Part shown: one piece after another, positions 1 through 5,117 of the stretch
Layout: every line of letters begins with the position of its first letter
How positions within the stretch are numbered: the first letter of the stretch is position 1
Source of the DNA: Bacteroidota bacterium
Lineage (GTDB): Bacteria > Bacteroidota > Bacteroidia > UKL13-3
Direction of reading: 5' to 3'
Assembly: GCA_947449515.1 (NCBI GenBank)
Contig: CANFSD010000137.1
Coordinates: 1 to 5,117, forward strand
Length of the DNA stretch: 5,117 nt
Position numbers and translations under genes: made by a program
The notes under the pieces: generated by a model
Seen by the model: only the letters and a program-made list of their open reading frames with translations
Told to the model about the DNA's origin: nothing
The model's database searches: none

Positions 1-304
1 TCCAATCGGTTTCTGCAAACATTCCAAATTCACCAAAACCTGCGTTGTTGATTAAATAATCAATTTGAATATTTTGCTTACTTGTTTCGTCATATACCTG
101 TTGCGCCGCATTGGGTTCGGAAAGGTCTTTACCAATGATATAAACAGAAACATTAAATTGTTTTTCTAAGTCGTTTTTAAGCGCATCCAATTTGGCTTTA
201 TTTCTAGCAACCAAAACCAAATTGCCACCTTTTGAGGCGTGAATTTTGGCCAATTCTAATCCAATACCATTGGATGCTCCTGTTATTAATGCTGTGTTTT
301 TCAT
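1..304 (-). CDS. SDR-family NAD(P)-dependent oxidoreductase, 3'-truncated by window edge
   Basis: This is the N-terminal 101 residues of a classical short-chain dehydrogenase/reductase. The ATG is at 304-302 and the frame stays open to the left edge. The translation begins MKNTALITGASNGIGLELAK and contains the Rossmann dinucleotide-binding motif TGASNGIG (residues 8-15). It also has an Arg after the second beta strand (LVARN, R34), which usually favours NADPH over NADH, a D-L pair (60-61) at the adenine-contact position, and the NNAG motif (86-89). The catalytic Ser/Tyr/Lys lie beyond the window, so activity and substrate cannot be judged. Classical SDRs are about 250 residues, so some 150 are missing. 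These are soluble cytoplasmic enzymes that interconvert alcohols and carbonyls. The gene lies 61 bp downstream of the DUF3109 gene on the same strand and may be cotranscribed with it or use its own promoter in the gap. No Shine-Dalgarno is visible, which is usual in Bacteroidota. Confidence 0.93.
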   Translation of the reverse strand, partial: MKNTALITGASNGIGLELAKIHASKGGNLVLVARNKAKLDALKNDLEKQFNVSVYIIGKDLSEPNAAQQVYDETSKQNIQIDYLINNAGFGEFGMFAETDW

Positions 305-342
305 GTTTTATAGGTTAAAATCTCTTTCAATAAGTTTTAAGA

Positions 343-361
343 TAATTCTTAATGAGAATTA
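343..361. repeat. 7-bp perfect inverted repeat upstream of the SDR gene, possible operator
   Basis: The arms TAATTCT (343-349) and AGAATTA (355-361) are perfect inverse complements around a 5-nt spacer. The repeat sits between the DUF3109 stop codon (366-368) and the SDR start (304). It overlaps a weak minus-strand match to the Bacteroidota -7 box (TATCTTAA, 344-337, six of eight to TAnnTTTG). An operator for a dimeric regulator would suit this position. The AATGAGAATTA part recalls iron-regulator (Fur) half-sites, but the full site matches the 19-bp Fur consensus poorly. As RNA it would form an AT-only-rich hairpin without a U-tract, so it is a poor intrinsic terminator. The repeat is seen in the sequence; its function is a guess. 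Confidence 0.35.
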
Positions 362-365
362 ATAT

Positions 366-947
366 TTACTTCTTAAACTGCTCTAAAAAGGCTTGGGCAA
401 CTTCTGCCAGTTCTGCATACCATGCTGCGCCAAATCGATCAATTAAGGGCTCTTTTAAAAATTGATATACGGCTACTTTTTCTTGCTTGCCCAATGCGCA
501 GGCTGCTTTACAAATATCCCACCTATGGTAATTCAATGCCTCGTAATCGCCAACCTTTATTACACGTATAGGGTACAAATAACATGAACTGGGTTTCCTT
601 ATTTTAGACTCCCCTGCTAAGAAACTTTTTTCAATGCCGCAACTCAATAAGCCATCTGCATCTCGGCGCACAAAATTACATTCGCCAGTAGGCAAACAGG
701 TGGTCACCCATTCGCCATCTTCATCTATTTCAAACCCACTTCGCTTTTCTATATCTAGCAAAGAAGCTTCACTTAAATAAGGAACAATTTTTTGCATCTC
801 CCCTTCAATGGCTTCCTTTTCTTCCAATTTTACCGGCGCCCCACTGTCGCCCTCAATACAACAAGAACCCTTGCAAGCACTTAAGTTACAAATAAATTCT
901 TGATCGAATAAATCTTCCGAAACCAATGTATTTCCAATTATTATCAT
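366..947 (-). CDS. DUF3109 family cysteine-cluster protein
   Basis: A 193-residue protein of the DUF3109 family, related in motif style to YkgJ-type cysteine-cluster (putative metal-binding) proteins. The family is common in Bacteroidota and its function is unknown. Ten cysteines are visible: C20, C25, C29 and C30 in the N-terminal CX4CX3CC cluster (NLSACKGSCC), then C84, C90, C103, C122, C146 and C150. Family-like blocks include CKGSCCIEGDSGAP (25-38), KPSSCYLYPIR (118-128), NYHRWDICK (139-147) and FLKEPLIDRFG (163-173). The cysteine spacing suggests binding of zinc or an Fe-S cluster, which is inference. There is no signal peptide or membrane segment, so it should be cytoplasmic. The start MIIIGNTLVSED matches the usual family N-terminus, and length is typical. 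The ATG is preceded by AAGGC, too close to act as a normal Shine-Dalgarno. The gene is divergent from rlmN, with a good promoter candidate at 984-1015. Confidence 0.9.
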   Translation of the reverse strand: MIIIGNTLVSEDLFDQEFICNLSACKGSCCIEGDSGAPVKLEEKEAIEGEMQKIVPYLSEASLLDIEKRSGFEIDEDGEWVTTCLPTGECNFVRRDADGLLSCGIEKSFLAGESKIRKPSSCYLYPIRVIKVGDYEALNYHRWDICKAACALGKQEKVAVYQFLKEPLIDRFGAAWYAELAEVAQAFLEQFKK

Positions 948-983
948 GCCTTATTATTTGTAGGTGTTGCCTAAATTTCTTTC

Positions 984-1015
984 CAAAAATACTGCTTTCT
1001 GCTGAATCCCCTCAA
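984..1015 (-). promoter_or_regulatory. Bacteroidota-type promoter for the DUF3109 gene
   Basis: Read on the minus strand, TTG (1015-1013) is followed after 21 nt by TATTTTTG (991-984). The latter is a full match to the Bacteroidota -7 consensus TAnnTTTG, and the spacing fits the known TTG/TAnnTTTG layout of the phylum's primary sigma factor. Transcription would begin near 977-979, giving a leader of roughly 30 nt before the ATG at 947. The call rests on motif and position only. Confidence 0.55.
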
Positions 1016-1032
1016 TTTCTCTTCTAATCACT

Positions 1033-1040
1033 TATCTTTG
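1033..1040 (+). promoter_or_regulatory. Bacteroidota -7 promoter element of rlmN
   Basis: TATCTTTG is a full match to the TAnnTTTG consensus and ends only 6 nt before the rlmN ATG (1047). With start sites normally a few bases downstream of this element, transcription would begin at or within a couple of bases of the start codon, giving a leaderless or nearly leaderless mRNA. I see no clear TTG element at the expected distance upstream (about 1005-1015). Confidence therefore rests on the -7 box and its position. Confidence 0.5.
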
Positions 1041-1046
1041 TAGCCT

Positions 1047-2111
1047 ATGCAAGAATTGCCTAAAACAGATATCCGCTCCTTAAATTTAACACAACTAAAA
1101 GAAGCCTTTGTTCAAAAGGGAGATAAAGCTTTTAGGGGACAGCAGGTATATGAATGGCTTTGGAAAAAATCTGCCACAGATTTTGATGCCATGAGCAACC
1201 TCAATTTAGATACCCGTAATTGGCTTAAAGACAATTTTGTTATCAATGCCGTAAAAGTAGAAGACAAACAAATAAGCAACGATGGCACCATTAAGAGTGG
1301 TTTTAGGCTGTTTGATGGACATTTGGTTGAAGGAGTGTTGATTCCTGCAGACGAGCGCATGACAGCTTGTGTAAGCTCGCAAGTGGGCTGTAGTTTGAGT
1401 TGTAAATTCTGCGCAACGGGTAAAATGGATCGGGCCAGAAATTTAACACCAGATGAAATTTACGACCAGGTAGTTTTAATAAAAAGTTGGGCTTGGGAAC
1501 ATTACCAAAAACCTTTAACCAATATTGTATTTATGGGCATGGGCGAACCTTTGCTCAACTATGCCAATGTTTTAAAAGGCATAGAAAAGATTTGTTCACC
1601 AGAAGGATTGGGCATGAGCCCAGATAGAATTACTGTGTCTACAGCAGGTATTGCAAAAATGATTAAGAAACTGGCAGATGATGGCGTTAGGTTCAACCTA
1701 GCCCTGAGCTTGCATGCGGCCAACGACGAAAAACGCAACTTAATTATGCCCATCAATGAAAGCAATAATTTAAAAGAAGTGGGTGCGGCATTAAAATATT
1801 TTTGCAACAAAACAGGCAAGCGTGTCACCTTTGAATACATAGCCTTCAAAGATTTTAACGAAAGCCTAAAAGATGCAAAAGACCTCTTGAGTTTTTGCAA
1901 ACCCATTGAAAGTAAGGTAAACGTTATTGAATACAATCCAACCGGCGACGGGGCTTTTGAAAAAGCAGATTCAAAGAAAATAGATGAATTTTGTGCTTAC
2001 CTAGAACGCAATGGAATTATTGCCCGCGTAAGAAGAAGCAGGGGAAAAGACATTGACGCTGCTTGTGGTCAATTGGCCAACAAAAAGCACGAAAACGCCT
2101 TGCTCAATTAA
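1047..2111 (+). CDS. rlmN: Dual-specificity RNA methyltransferase RlmN (23S rRNA A2503-C2 / tRNA A37-C2)
   Basis: A radical-SAM methyltransferase that makes 2-methyladenosine at A2503 of 23S rRNA, near the peptidyl-transferase centre, and, in characterised homologues, at A37 of some tRNAs. The 354-residue length is typical. An N-terminal helical domain (about 5-65, with KAFRGQQVYEWLWKK at 27-41) leads into the radical-SAM barrel. The [4Fe-4S] motif CX3CX2C is C115, C119 and C122 (GCSLSCKFCATGKM). GMGEPL (164-169) is the SAM-binding loop. C340 in RGKDIDAACGQL is the cysteine methylated during catalysis, and C108 matches the second E. coli catalytic cysteine (C118), keeping the same 7-residue offset to the cluster. 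E95 (HLVEGVLIP) matches the E. coli catalytic Glu105. All key residues are present, so the enzyme should be active. The start is supported by the family-like N-terminus and the promoter element just upstream. The gene stands alone on the plus strand, converging on the peptidase gene. Confidence 0.98.
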   Translation: MQELPKTDIRSLNLTQLKEAFVQKGDKAFRGQQVYEWLWKKSATDFDAMSNLNLDTRNWLKDNFVINAVKVEDKQISNDGTIKSGFRLFDGHLVEGVLIPADERMTACVSSQVGCSLSCKFCATGKMDRARNLTPDEIYDQVVLIKSWAWEHYQKPLTNIVFMGMGEPLLNYANVLKGIEKICSPEGLGMSPDRITVSTAGIAKMIKKLADDGVRFNLALSLHAANDEKRNLIMPINESNNLKEVGAALKYFCNKTGKRVTFEYIAFKDFNESLKDAKDLLSFCKPIESKVNVIEYNPTGDGAFEKADSKKIDEFCAYLERNGIIARVRRSRGKDIDAACGQLANKKHENALLN

Positions 2112-2121
2112 TTTTAATTGA
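2104..2121. terminator. Inverted repeat spanning both convergent stop codons, possible weak bidirectional terminator
   Basis: TCAATTAA (2104-2111) and TTAATTGA (2114-2121) are perfect 8-bp inverse complements around a 2-nt centre; as RNA a 6-bp stem with a 4-nt loop is more realistic. The repeat covers the stop codons of rlmN (2109-2111) and of the facing peptidase gene (2116-2114). Part of the symmetry arises because both genes end in an Asn codon AAT plus TAA. The stem is almost all A-T and lacks a clear U-tract, so it would be weak as an intrinsic terminator. No better candidate is visible between the two genes. Confidence 0.3.
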
Positions 2122-3871
2122 ACTTCATTAACCTTACTGTAGATACATTTCCATCGGTATCTTCCACCTTCAAGAAATAAATACCAAAAGGTAATTGGTT
2201 CGAACCAAAATTAATTTCTGAAACGAAATCCTCAAAACTATGGAGCAATTTGCCATTACTATCATACAAATTGCCTTTTAATAAACCACCTTCTTTTTTA
2301 TTAATTTGAACATGGCCGCTTCCGTTGGCAAAGCCTTGTGTGTTCACAACCAATAAGCCTGGCACGTTTTGAACCATTGTTTTTATTCCAGCAGTAACAG
2401 TAAATCCTCTATGTACCAAATTGGTTTGTAAATCGTAAAAATGCGCATACCCATACAAAACACTATCGGCCTGAACCAACAAATCTGCAGTTTGTTGCAT
2501 ACTCATGTTATTGGCATAATTGTACATTGAGCTTAATAACAAACGTGTTACTACTTCTCTGTTAAGAGTAACACTTAAATCATTGAGCATGCTGCTCCAA
2601 ATAACAGAAGATACATAATAATCTGTGCTCAAATCTGCAGGATACACATTGGAGCTATTGGCATTTCGGCCATTCCAAAATTCATTATGACCATCCCAAT
2701 TAAACACCCAACGCCAATTGTAATCCGAAATATTTTTTGAATACTGGCAAGCCATAAAATCTGCATTGGCTTCTTCAACGGCTAAGCGTTCATCACCATT
2801 GCTAGAGTTGGGTGAAATAAAATCTGAAAGTCCGTGCGTATATTCATGTGTAATTACATCTGCATCCTCGGCATCTGCAACGCCACCAGTACCAAAAAAC
2901 AATGCAGGTTCACCAAAGGTAGAATAAGAAAAACGAGATTGGTCTTGGCCCTGGTAAGCCGTTGGATCGGCCCAAATGGCGGGCATATCTGCCAGAGGAA
3001 AACCTATGCTTGCTAAGTATTCACGGTAGGTATAAATATGAAACAAACAGTTCATTTCCCTAAATTCGGTATGACTGCGTGTAAAATCAAATTGGTAATT
3101 GGTACTTCTAAAAACTGTTTGATTAGGAGATTCTAAATCACGAATTCTAACATATTTATTAGCCGCATAAAAAGTATCATTGCTCCATTGCAAGCTTACA
3201 TTTTTAAGTTTGCGTTCGGCATTAATTTCTGTTACATCTGCCCCATTCATATTTTTATACAAACCGCCGGCTCCGTAGGCTTTCTGGGCAGTTGTAAGTG
3301 GGTCTGGATTAAAAACTTTAGTTGGCACCAAGGTGTCTATGCGGTTAAATAAATCCAAAGGTCTTTGTTGCAGCATTTGGTTATTGGCATTGAAAACACT
3401 TTCTACCATTTCACCCAAAGCATTTGGTGCTTTGCGCACAAGCACTGCTACCCATTGTTGGTTTACTTGTTTGTATGCACTGTAATCGCTCTTAGAAACA
3501 AGCGGATTGGCAATAACAGGTAAAAGTTCATAAATTGGTTTGAGGTTATTAAAAATACTCAAAACTGTGGTAGCATTGCTAATATTTACTTTGATATCTG
3601 CCTCATGTATGCGTATGCCTTGGTGTGTTTGAACAAACATAAAATGCCAACCCATAGGACCATTTTTTTGGCTACTTAATTCAATGGCATTTTGATTGGT
3701 GGCTAACCAAGGATTTGCCTGCAAAACAGTATAATTTGCCAATGCCAAGGCTTCCATGGCAGGGTTATTAGCGCGGCTTTGGGTCGAACCAAATAGCAAA
3801 TAAAAACTTGCAAATAAACCTACCAAAATGGCACGATTTGAGATGAATGTATGCTTAGATTGTTTAATCAT
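2114..3871 (-). CDS. Secreted gluzincin metallopeptidase (M4/M36-like) with probable T9SS type A sorting domain
   Basis: A 585-residue exported zinc protease. A signal peptide is evident: basic n-region (K3-R13), hydrophobic core (about 14-27), likely cleavage after A34. Residues about 60-170 resemble an FTP/PepSY-type inhibitory propeptide (FMFVQTHQGIRIHEADIKV, 78-96). The linker VFNPDPLT (186-193) precedes the catalytic domain (about 200-495). The zinc motif is HEYTH (342-346), with E343 as general base and H342/H346 as ligands; E367 in EEANAD (366-371) is the likely third ligand. DYYVSSVIWSSML (417-429) aligns with the segment that carries a catalytic His in related peptidases, but has Tyr at that place. 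The C-terminal ~80 residues look like a T9SS type A domain (LYDSNGKLL, then LPFGIYFLKV at 560-569), though the usual YPNP opening is absent. There are only two cysteines (C275, C375). The start lies 4 bp after the yigZ-like stop, suggesting an operon and coupled translation. M4 versus M36 assignment is uncertain. Confidence 0.88.
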   Translation of the reverse strand: MIKQSKHTFISNRAILVGLFASFYLLFGSTQSRANNPAMEALALANYTVLQANPWLATNQNAIELSSQKNGPMGWHFMFVQTHQGIRIHEADIKVNISNATTVLSIFNNLKPIYELLPVIANPLVSKSDYSAYKQVNQQWVAVLVRKAPNALGEMVESVFNANNQMLQQRPLDLFNRIDTLVPTKVFNPDPLTTAQKAYGAGGLYKNMNGADVTEINAERKLKNVSLQWSNDTFYAANKYVRIRDLESPNQTVFRSTNYQFDFTRSHTEFREMNCLFHIYTYREYLASIGFPLADMPAIWADPTAYQGQDQSRFSYSTFGEPALFFGTGGVADAEDADVITHEYTHGLSDFISPNSSNGDERLAVEEANADFMACQYSKNISDYNWRWVFNWDGHNEFWNGRNANSSNVYPADLSTDYYVSSVIWSSMLNDLSVTLNREVVTRLLLSSMYNYANNMSMQQTADLLVQADSVLYGYAHFYDLQTNLVHRGFTVTAGIKTMVQNVPGLLVVNTQGFANGSGHVQINKKEGGLLKGNLYDSNGKLLHSFEDFVSEINFGSNQLPFGIYFLKVEDTDGNVSTVRLMKFN

Positions 3872-3875
3872 TTTC

Positions 3876-4499
3876 TTACTTTATAAATATTACCCGAATT
3901 TCATAAGGCGTTTCAAAGCCAAACAATTGCAAGGCATTTTTCATTTTATCTAGAATTCCAGGGGCTATTTCAAAGGTAATACCTGGAAGCGAATCTTGTA
4001 CATCTGGATAAAATTTTACCGAATTCTGTTTTCCAATTCTAATAATTTCATGTTGTTGGTCAAAAGAACAAGCTTGAAAATACACATGAAAAACTCGTTT
4101 CTCTGCCAAATTTTCAAGCAACAAAGCGTTGCGTGCCGCTTCGGCATAAGCTTGTATTAAGCCAGGCACACCCAATAATTTTCCACCAAAGTATCGCACC
4201 ACTGCCACCATAACATTGCACAATTTCTTTTCTAAAATACTGCGTAAAATTGGTTTCCCCGCAGAACCCGCTGGCTCTCTATCATCAGAACTTTTCTCTT
4301 CCTTTTCGGCCACACCTATAACGTAGGCCCAACAAATATGAGCGGCTGCATAATGTTCTTTTTTCAGGGCCTTTAGGTGTTCTTTTACTTCGTCCTCAGA
4401 GGTAACAGGAAAGGCATAAGCCAAAAACTTACTCCCCTTGTCTTTAAAATCACCCGTTAAGGCATGGTCGATGGTATTAAAACTATCTGGAAAAATCAT
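3876..4499 (-). CDS. IMPACT/YigZ family protein (UPF0029 N-terminal domain plus DUF1949)
   Basis: A 207-residue cytoplasmic protein of the YigZ/IMPACT family. The N-terminal UPF0029 domain (about 15-125) carries the diagnostic blocks DDREPAGSAGKPIL (72-85) and VRYFGGKLLGVPGLIQAY (101-118). The C-terminal part (about 137-207) matches the small DUF1949 ferredoxin-like domain in position and length. The eukaryotic relative IMPACT/Yih1 modulates the Gcn2 kinase through Gcn1. Bacteria lack that system; the role of bacterial members is not established, although the fold resembles the translation factor EF-G domain IV and suggests nucleic-acid binding. Length is normal and nothing is missing. The ATG (4499-4497) overlaps the TGA of the upstream transporter gene as ATGA, a strong sign of translational coupling, and the stop is 4 bp before the peptidase start. 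Confidence 0.95.
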   Translation of the reverse strand: MIFPDSFNTIDHALTGDFKDKGSKFLAYAFPVTSEDEVKEHLKALKKEHYAAAHICWAYVIGVAEKEEKSSDDREPAGSAGKPILRSILEKKLCNVMVAVVRYFGGKLLGVPGLIQAYAEAARNALLLENLAEKRVFHVYFQACSFDQQHEIIRIGKQNSVKFYPDVQDSLPGITFEIAPGILDKMKNALQLFGFETPYEIRVIFIK

Positions 4500-5117
4500 G
4501 AGAAGGCAATGAGAACAATTGCGGCAATGGCCAATAATATTCCTATTGTATTTTTTTGATTGAGCTTTTCTTTAAAAGCCAAAACCGCAATAGCTGTAGT
4601 TGCTGCAACTATACCAATATTGTTAATTGGAAAAATAAAAGTAGCAGGAAAAACACCCAAAGTTTTTACCAAAAAATACATGCTAAAATAATTGGGAATG
4701 CCCAATAAAATTCCCCATAAAACAGATTTGGCAAAAAATGGATTTCTATTTTTTAAGCTATCTATAACAAGTACAGTGGTGCCTAAAACAAAAGCAGAAA
4801 AGAAAGCAGTTGTAACAATATCATCTGCGGTAAAGGGTGGAATAAATTTCTCTTCCACAAAATTTAAAAGTGTATCAATGGCCCCACTTCCCATAAAAAC
4901 TAAAAGCGGCAAATACCAAAAATGCGCTAATTCCGCTGGATCACTTTTTGATTTACGACTGATAAAAAATACCGCCATTAAAGAAACTAAAATACCAAAA
5001 ATCTTTAATCCGTTGAGGGTTTCATGATATAGGAAAAAGGCCATTAACACTGGCACCACCACTGATAATTTGGCGGCAACCATACTGGTACTTACACTTA
5101 TTTTTTGGGCGGTTAAA
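4496..5117 (-). CDS. EamA/DMT-superfamily transporter, 5'-truncated by window edge
   Basis: The C-terminal 206 residues of a drug/metabolite-transporter superfamily membrane protein. The reading frame has no stop up to the right edge. The ATG at 5083-5081 is internal: the residues before it (LTAQKISVSTS) continue smoothly into the transporter sequence, so the true start lies outside the window. Numbering from the ATG at 5083, hydrophobic segments lie near 5-19, 26-42, 55-75, 87-108, 120-141, 147-169 and 178-194. This is about seven of the ten helices expected for two EamA repeats. The end of each repeat shows the family pattern: YHETLNGLKIFGILVSLMAVF and KEKLNQKNTIGILLAIAAIV, a charged E-containing loop followed by a glycine-rich helix (here the first at 19-39, the second at 170-189). 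The substrate cannot be predicted. It should sit in the inner membrane. Its TGA overlaps the ATG of the YigZ-like gene by 4 bp, making it an upstream member of that operon. Confidence 0.85.
   Translation of the reverse strand, partial: LTAQKISVSTSMVAAKLSVVVPVLMAFFLYHETLNGLKIFGILVSLMAVFFISRKSKSDPAELAHFWYLPLLVFMGSGAIDTLLNFVEEKFIPPFTADDIVTTAFFSAFVLGTTVLVIDSLKNRNPFFAKSVLWGILLGIPNYFSMYFLVKTLGVFPATFIFPINNIGIVAATTAIAVLAFKEKLNQKNTIGILLAIAAIVLIAFS

Noticed and set aside
341..359. A true Fur box in the gap upstream of the SDR gene
   Set aside because: A direct comparison with the 19-bp GATAATGATAATCATTATC consensus gives only about 9 matches, too few in AT-rich DNA; kept only as an unassigned inverted repeat.
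305..365. Intrinsic terminator between DUF3109 and the SDR gene
   Set aside because: The hairpin is AT-rich and no U-run follows it on the minus strand.
1112..1936. Open frames on the minus strand inside rlmN (1112-1360 and 1559-1936)
   Set aside because: They lie antisense to a fully recognisable rlmN, their translations show no family features, and they have no promoter or context of their own.
2834..3016. A 60-codon plus-strand open frame within the peptidase gene
   Set aside because: It is antisense to the catalytic domain around the zinc motif and has no recognisable protein features.
4692..5027. A 111-codon plus-strand open frame within the transporter gene
   Set aside because: It is antisense to the membrane segments; its composition is what the complement of hydrophobic codons gives.
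5081..5083. ATG as the start of the transporter gene
   Set aside because: The frame continues upstream to the window edge with transporter-like sequence, and a start here would leave only about seven helices.
1..5117. Mobile element, CRISPR array, tRNA or phage remnant
   Set aside because: No terminal repeats, transposase or integrase motifs, regularly spaced direct repeats or tRNA-like cloverleaf sequence were seen; coding genes fill nearly all of the window.

Overview
The window looks like ordinary chromosomal DNA from a member of the Bacteroidota, probably a free-living, T9SS-bearing lineage; I cannot place it to class. The evidence is the AT-rich composition, two matches to the Bacteroidota promoter element TAnnTTTG, a DUF3109 protein of the type common in this phylum, and a secreted metallopeptidase whose C-terminus resembles a type IX secretion (T9SS) sorting domain. 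I see no tRNA, rRNA, CRISPR array, insertion sequence or integration scar.

Layout from left to right. Bases 1-304 (minus) hold the N-terminal third of a short-chain dehydrogenase/reductase that runs off the left edge. A 61-bp gap carrying a 7-bp inverted repeat separates it from a DUF3109 cysteine-cluster gene (366-947, minus). A 99-bp divergent intergenic region follows, with a promoter candidate for each direction. rlmN (1047-2111, plus) encodes the 23S rRNA A2503 / tRNA A37 C2-methyltransferase. It converges on a three-gene minus-strand cluster, with only 2 bp between the facing stop codons.

The minus-strand cluster is transcribed right to left. It begins with an EamA/DMT-type membrane transporter cut by the right edge (4496-5117), then an IMPACT/YigZ-family protein (3876-4499), then a secreted gluzincin metallopeptidase (2114-3871). 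The first two genes overlap by 4 bp (ATGA) and the next two are 4 bp apart, so cotranscription and translational coupling are likely. Every gap is under 100 bp, so no long stretch lacks a gene.

No obvious shared pathway links these genes: one rRNA-modifying enzyme, one oxidoreductase, two poorly characterised conserved proteins, one transporter and one exported protease. I found no convincing novel system. The points most worth a second look are the peptidase, which keeps its zinc site but seems to have Tyr where related enzymes have a transition-state His; its tight linkage to two cytoplasmic or membrane genes; the back-to-back promoters between DUF3109 and rlmN, with rlmN possibly leaderless; and the inverted repeat upstream of the SDR gene.
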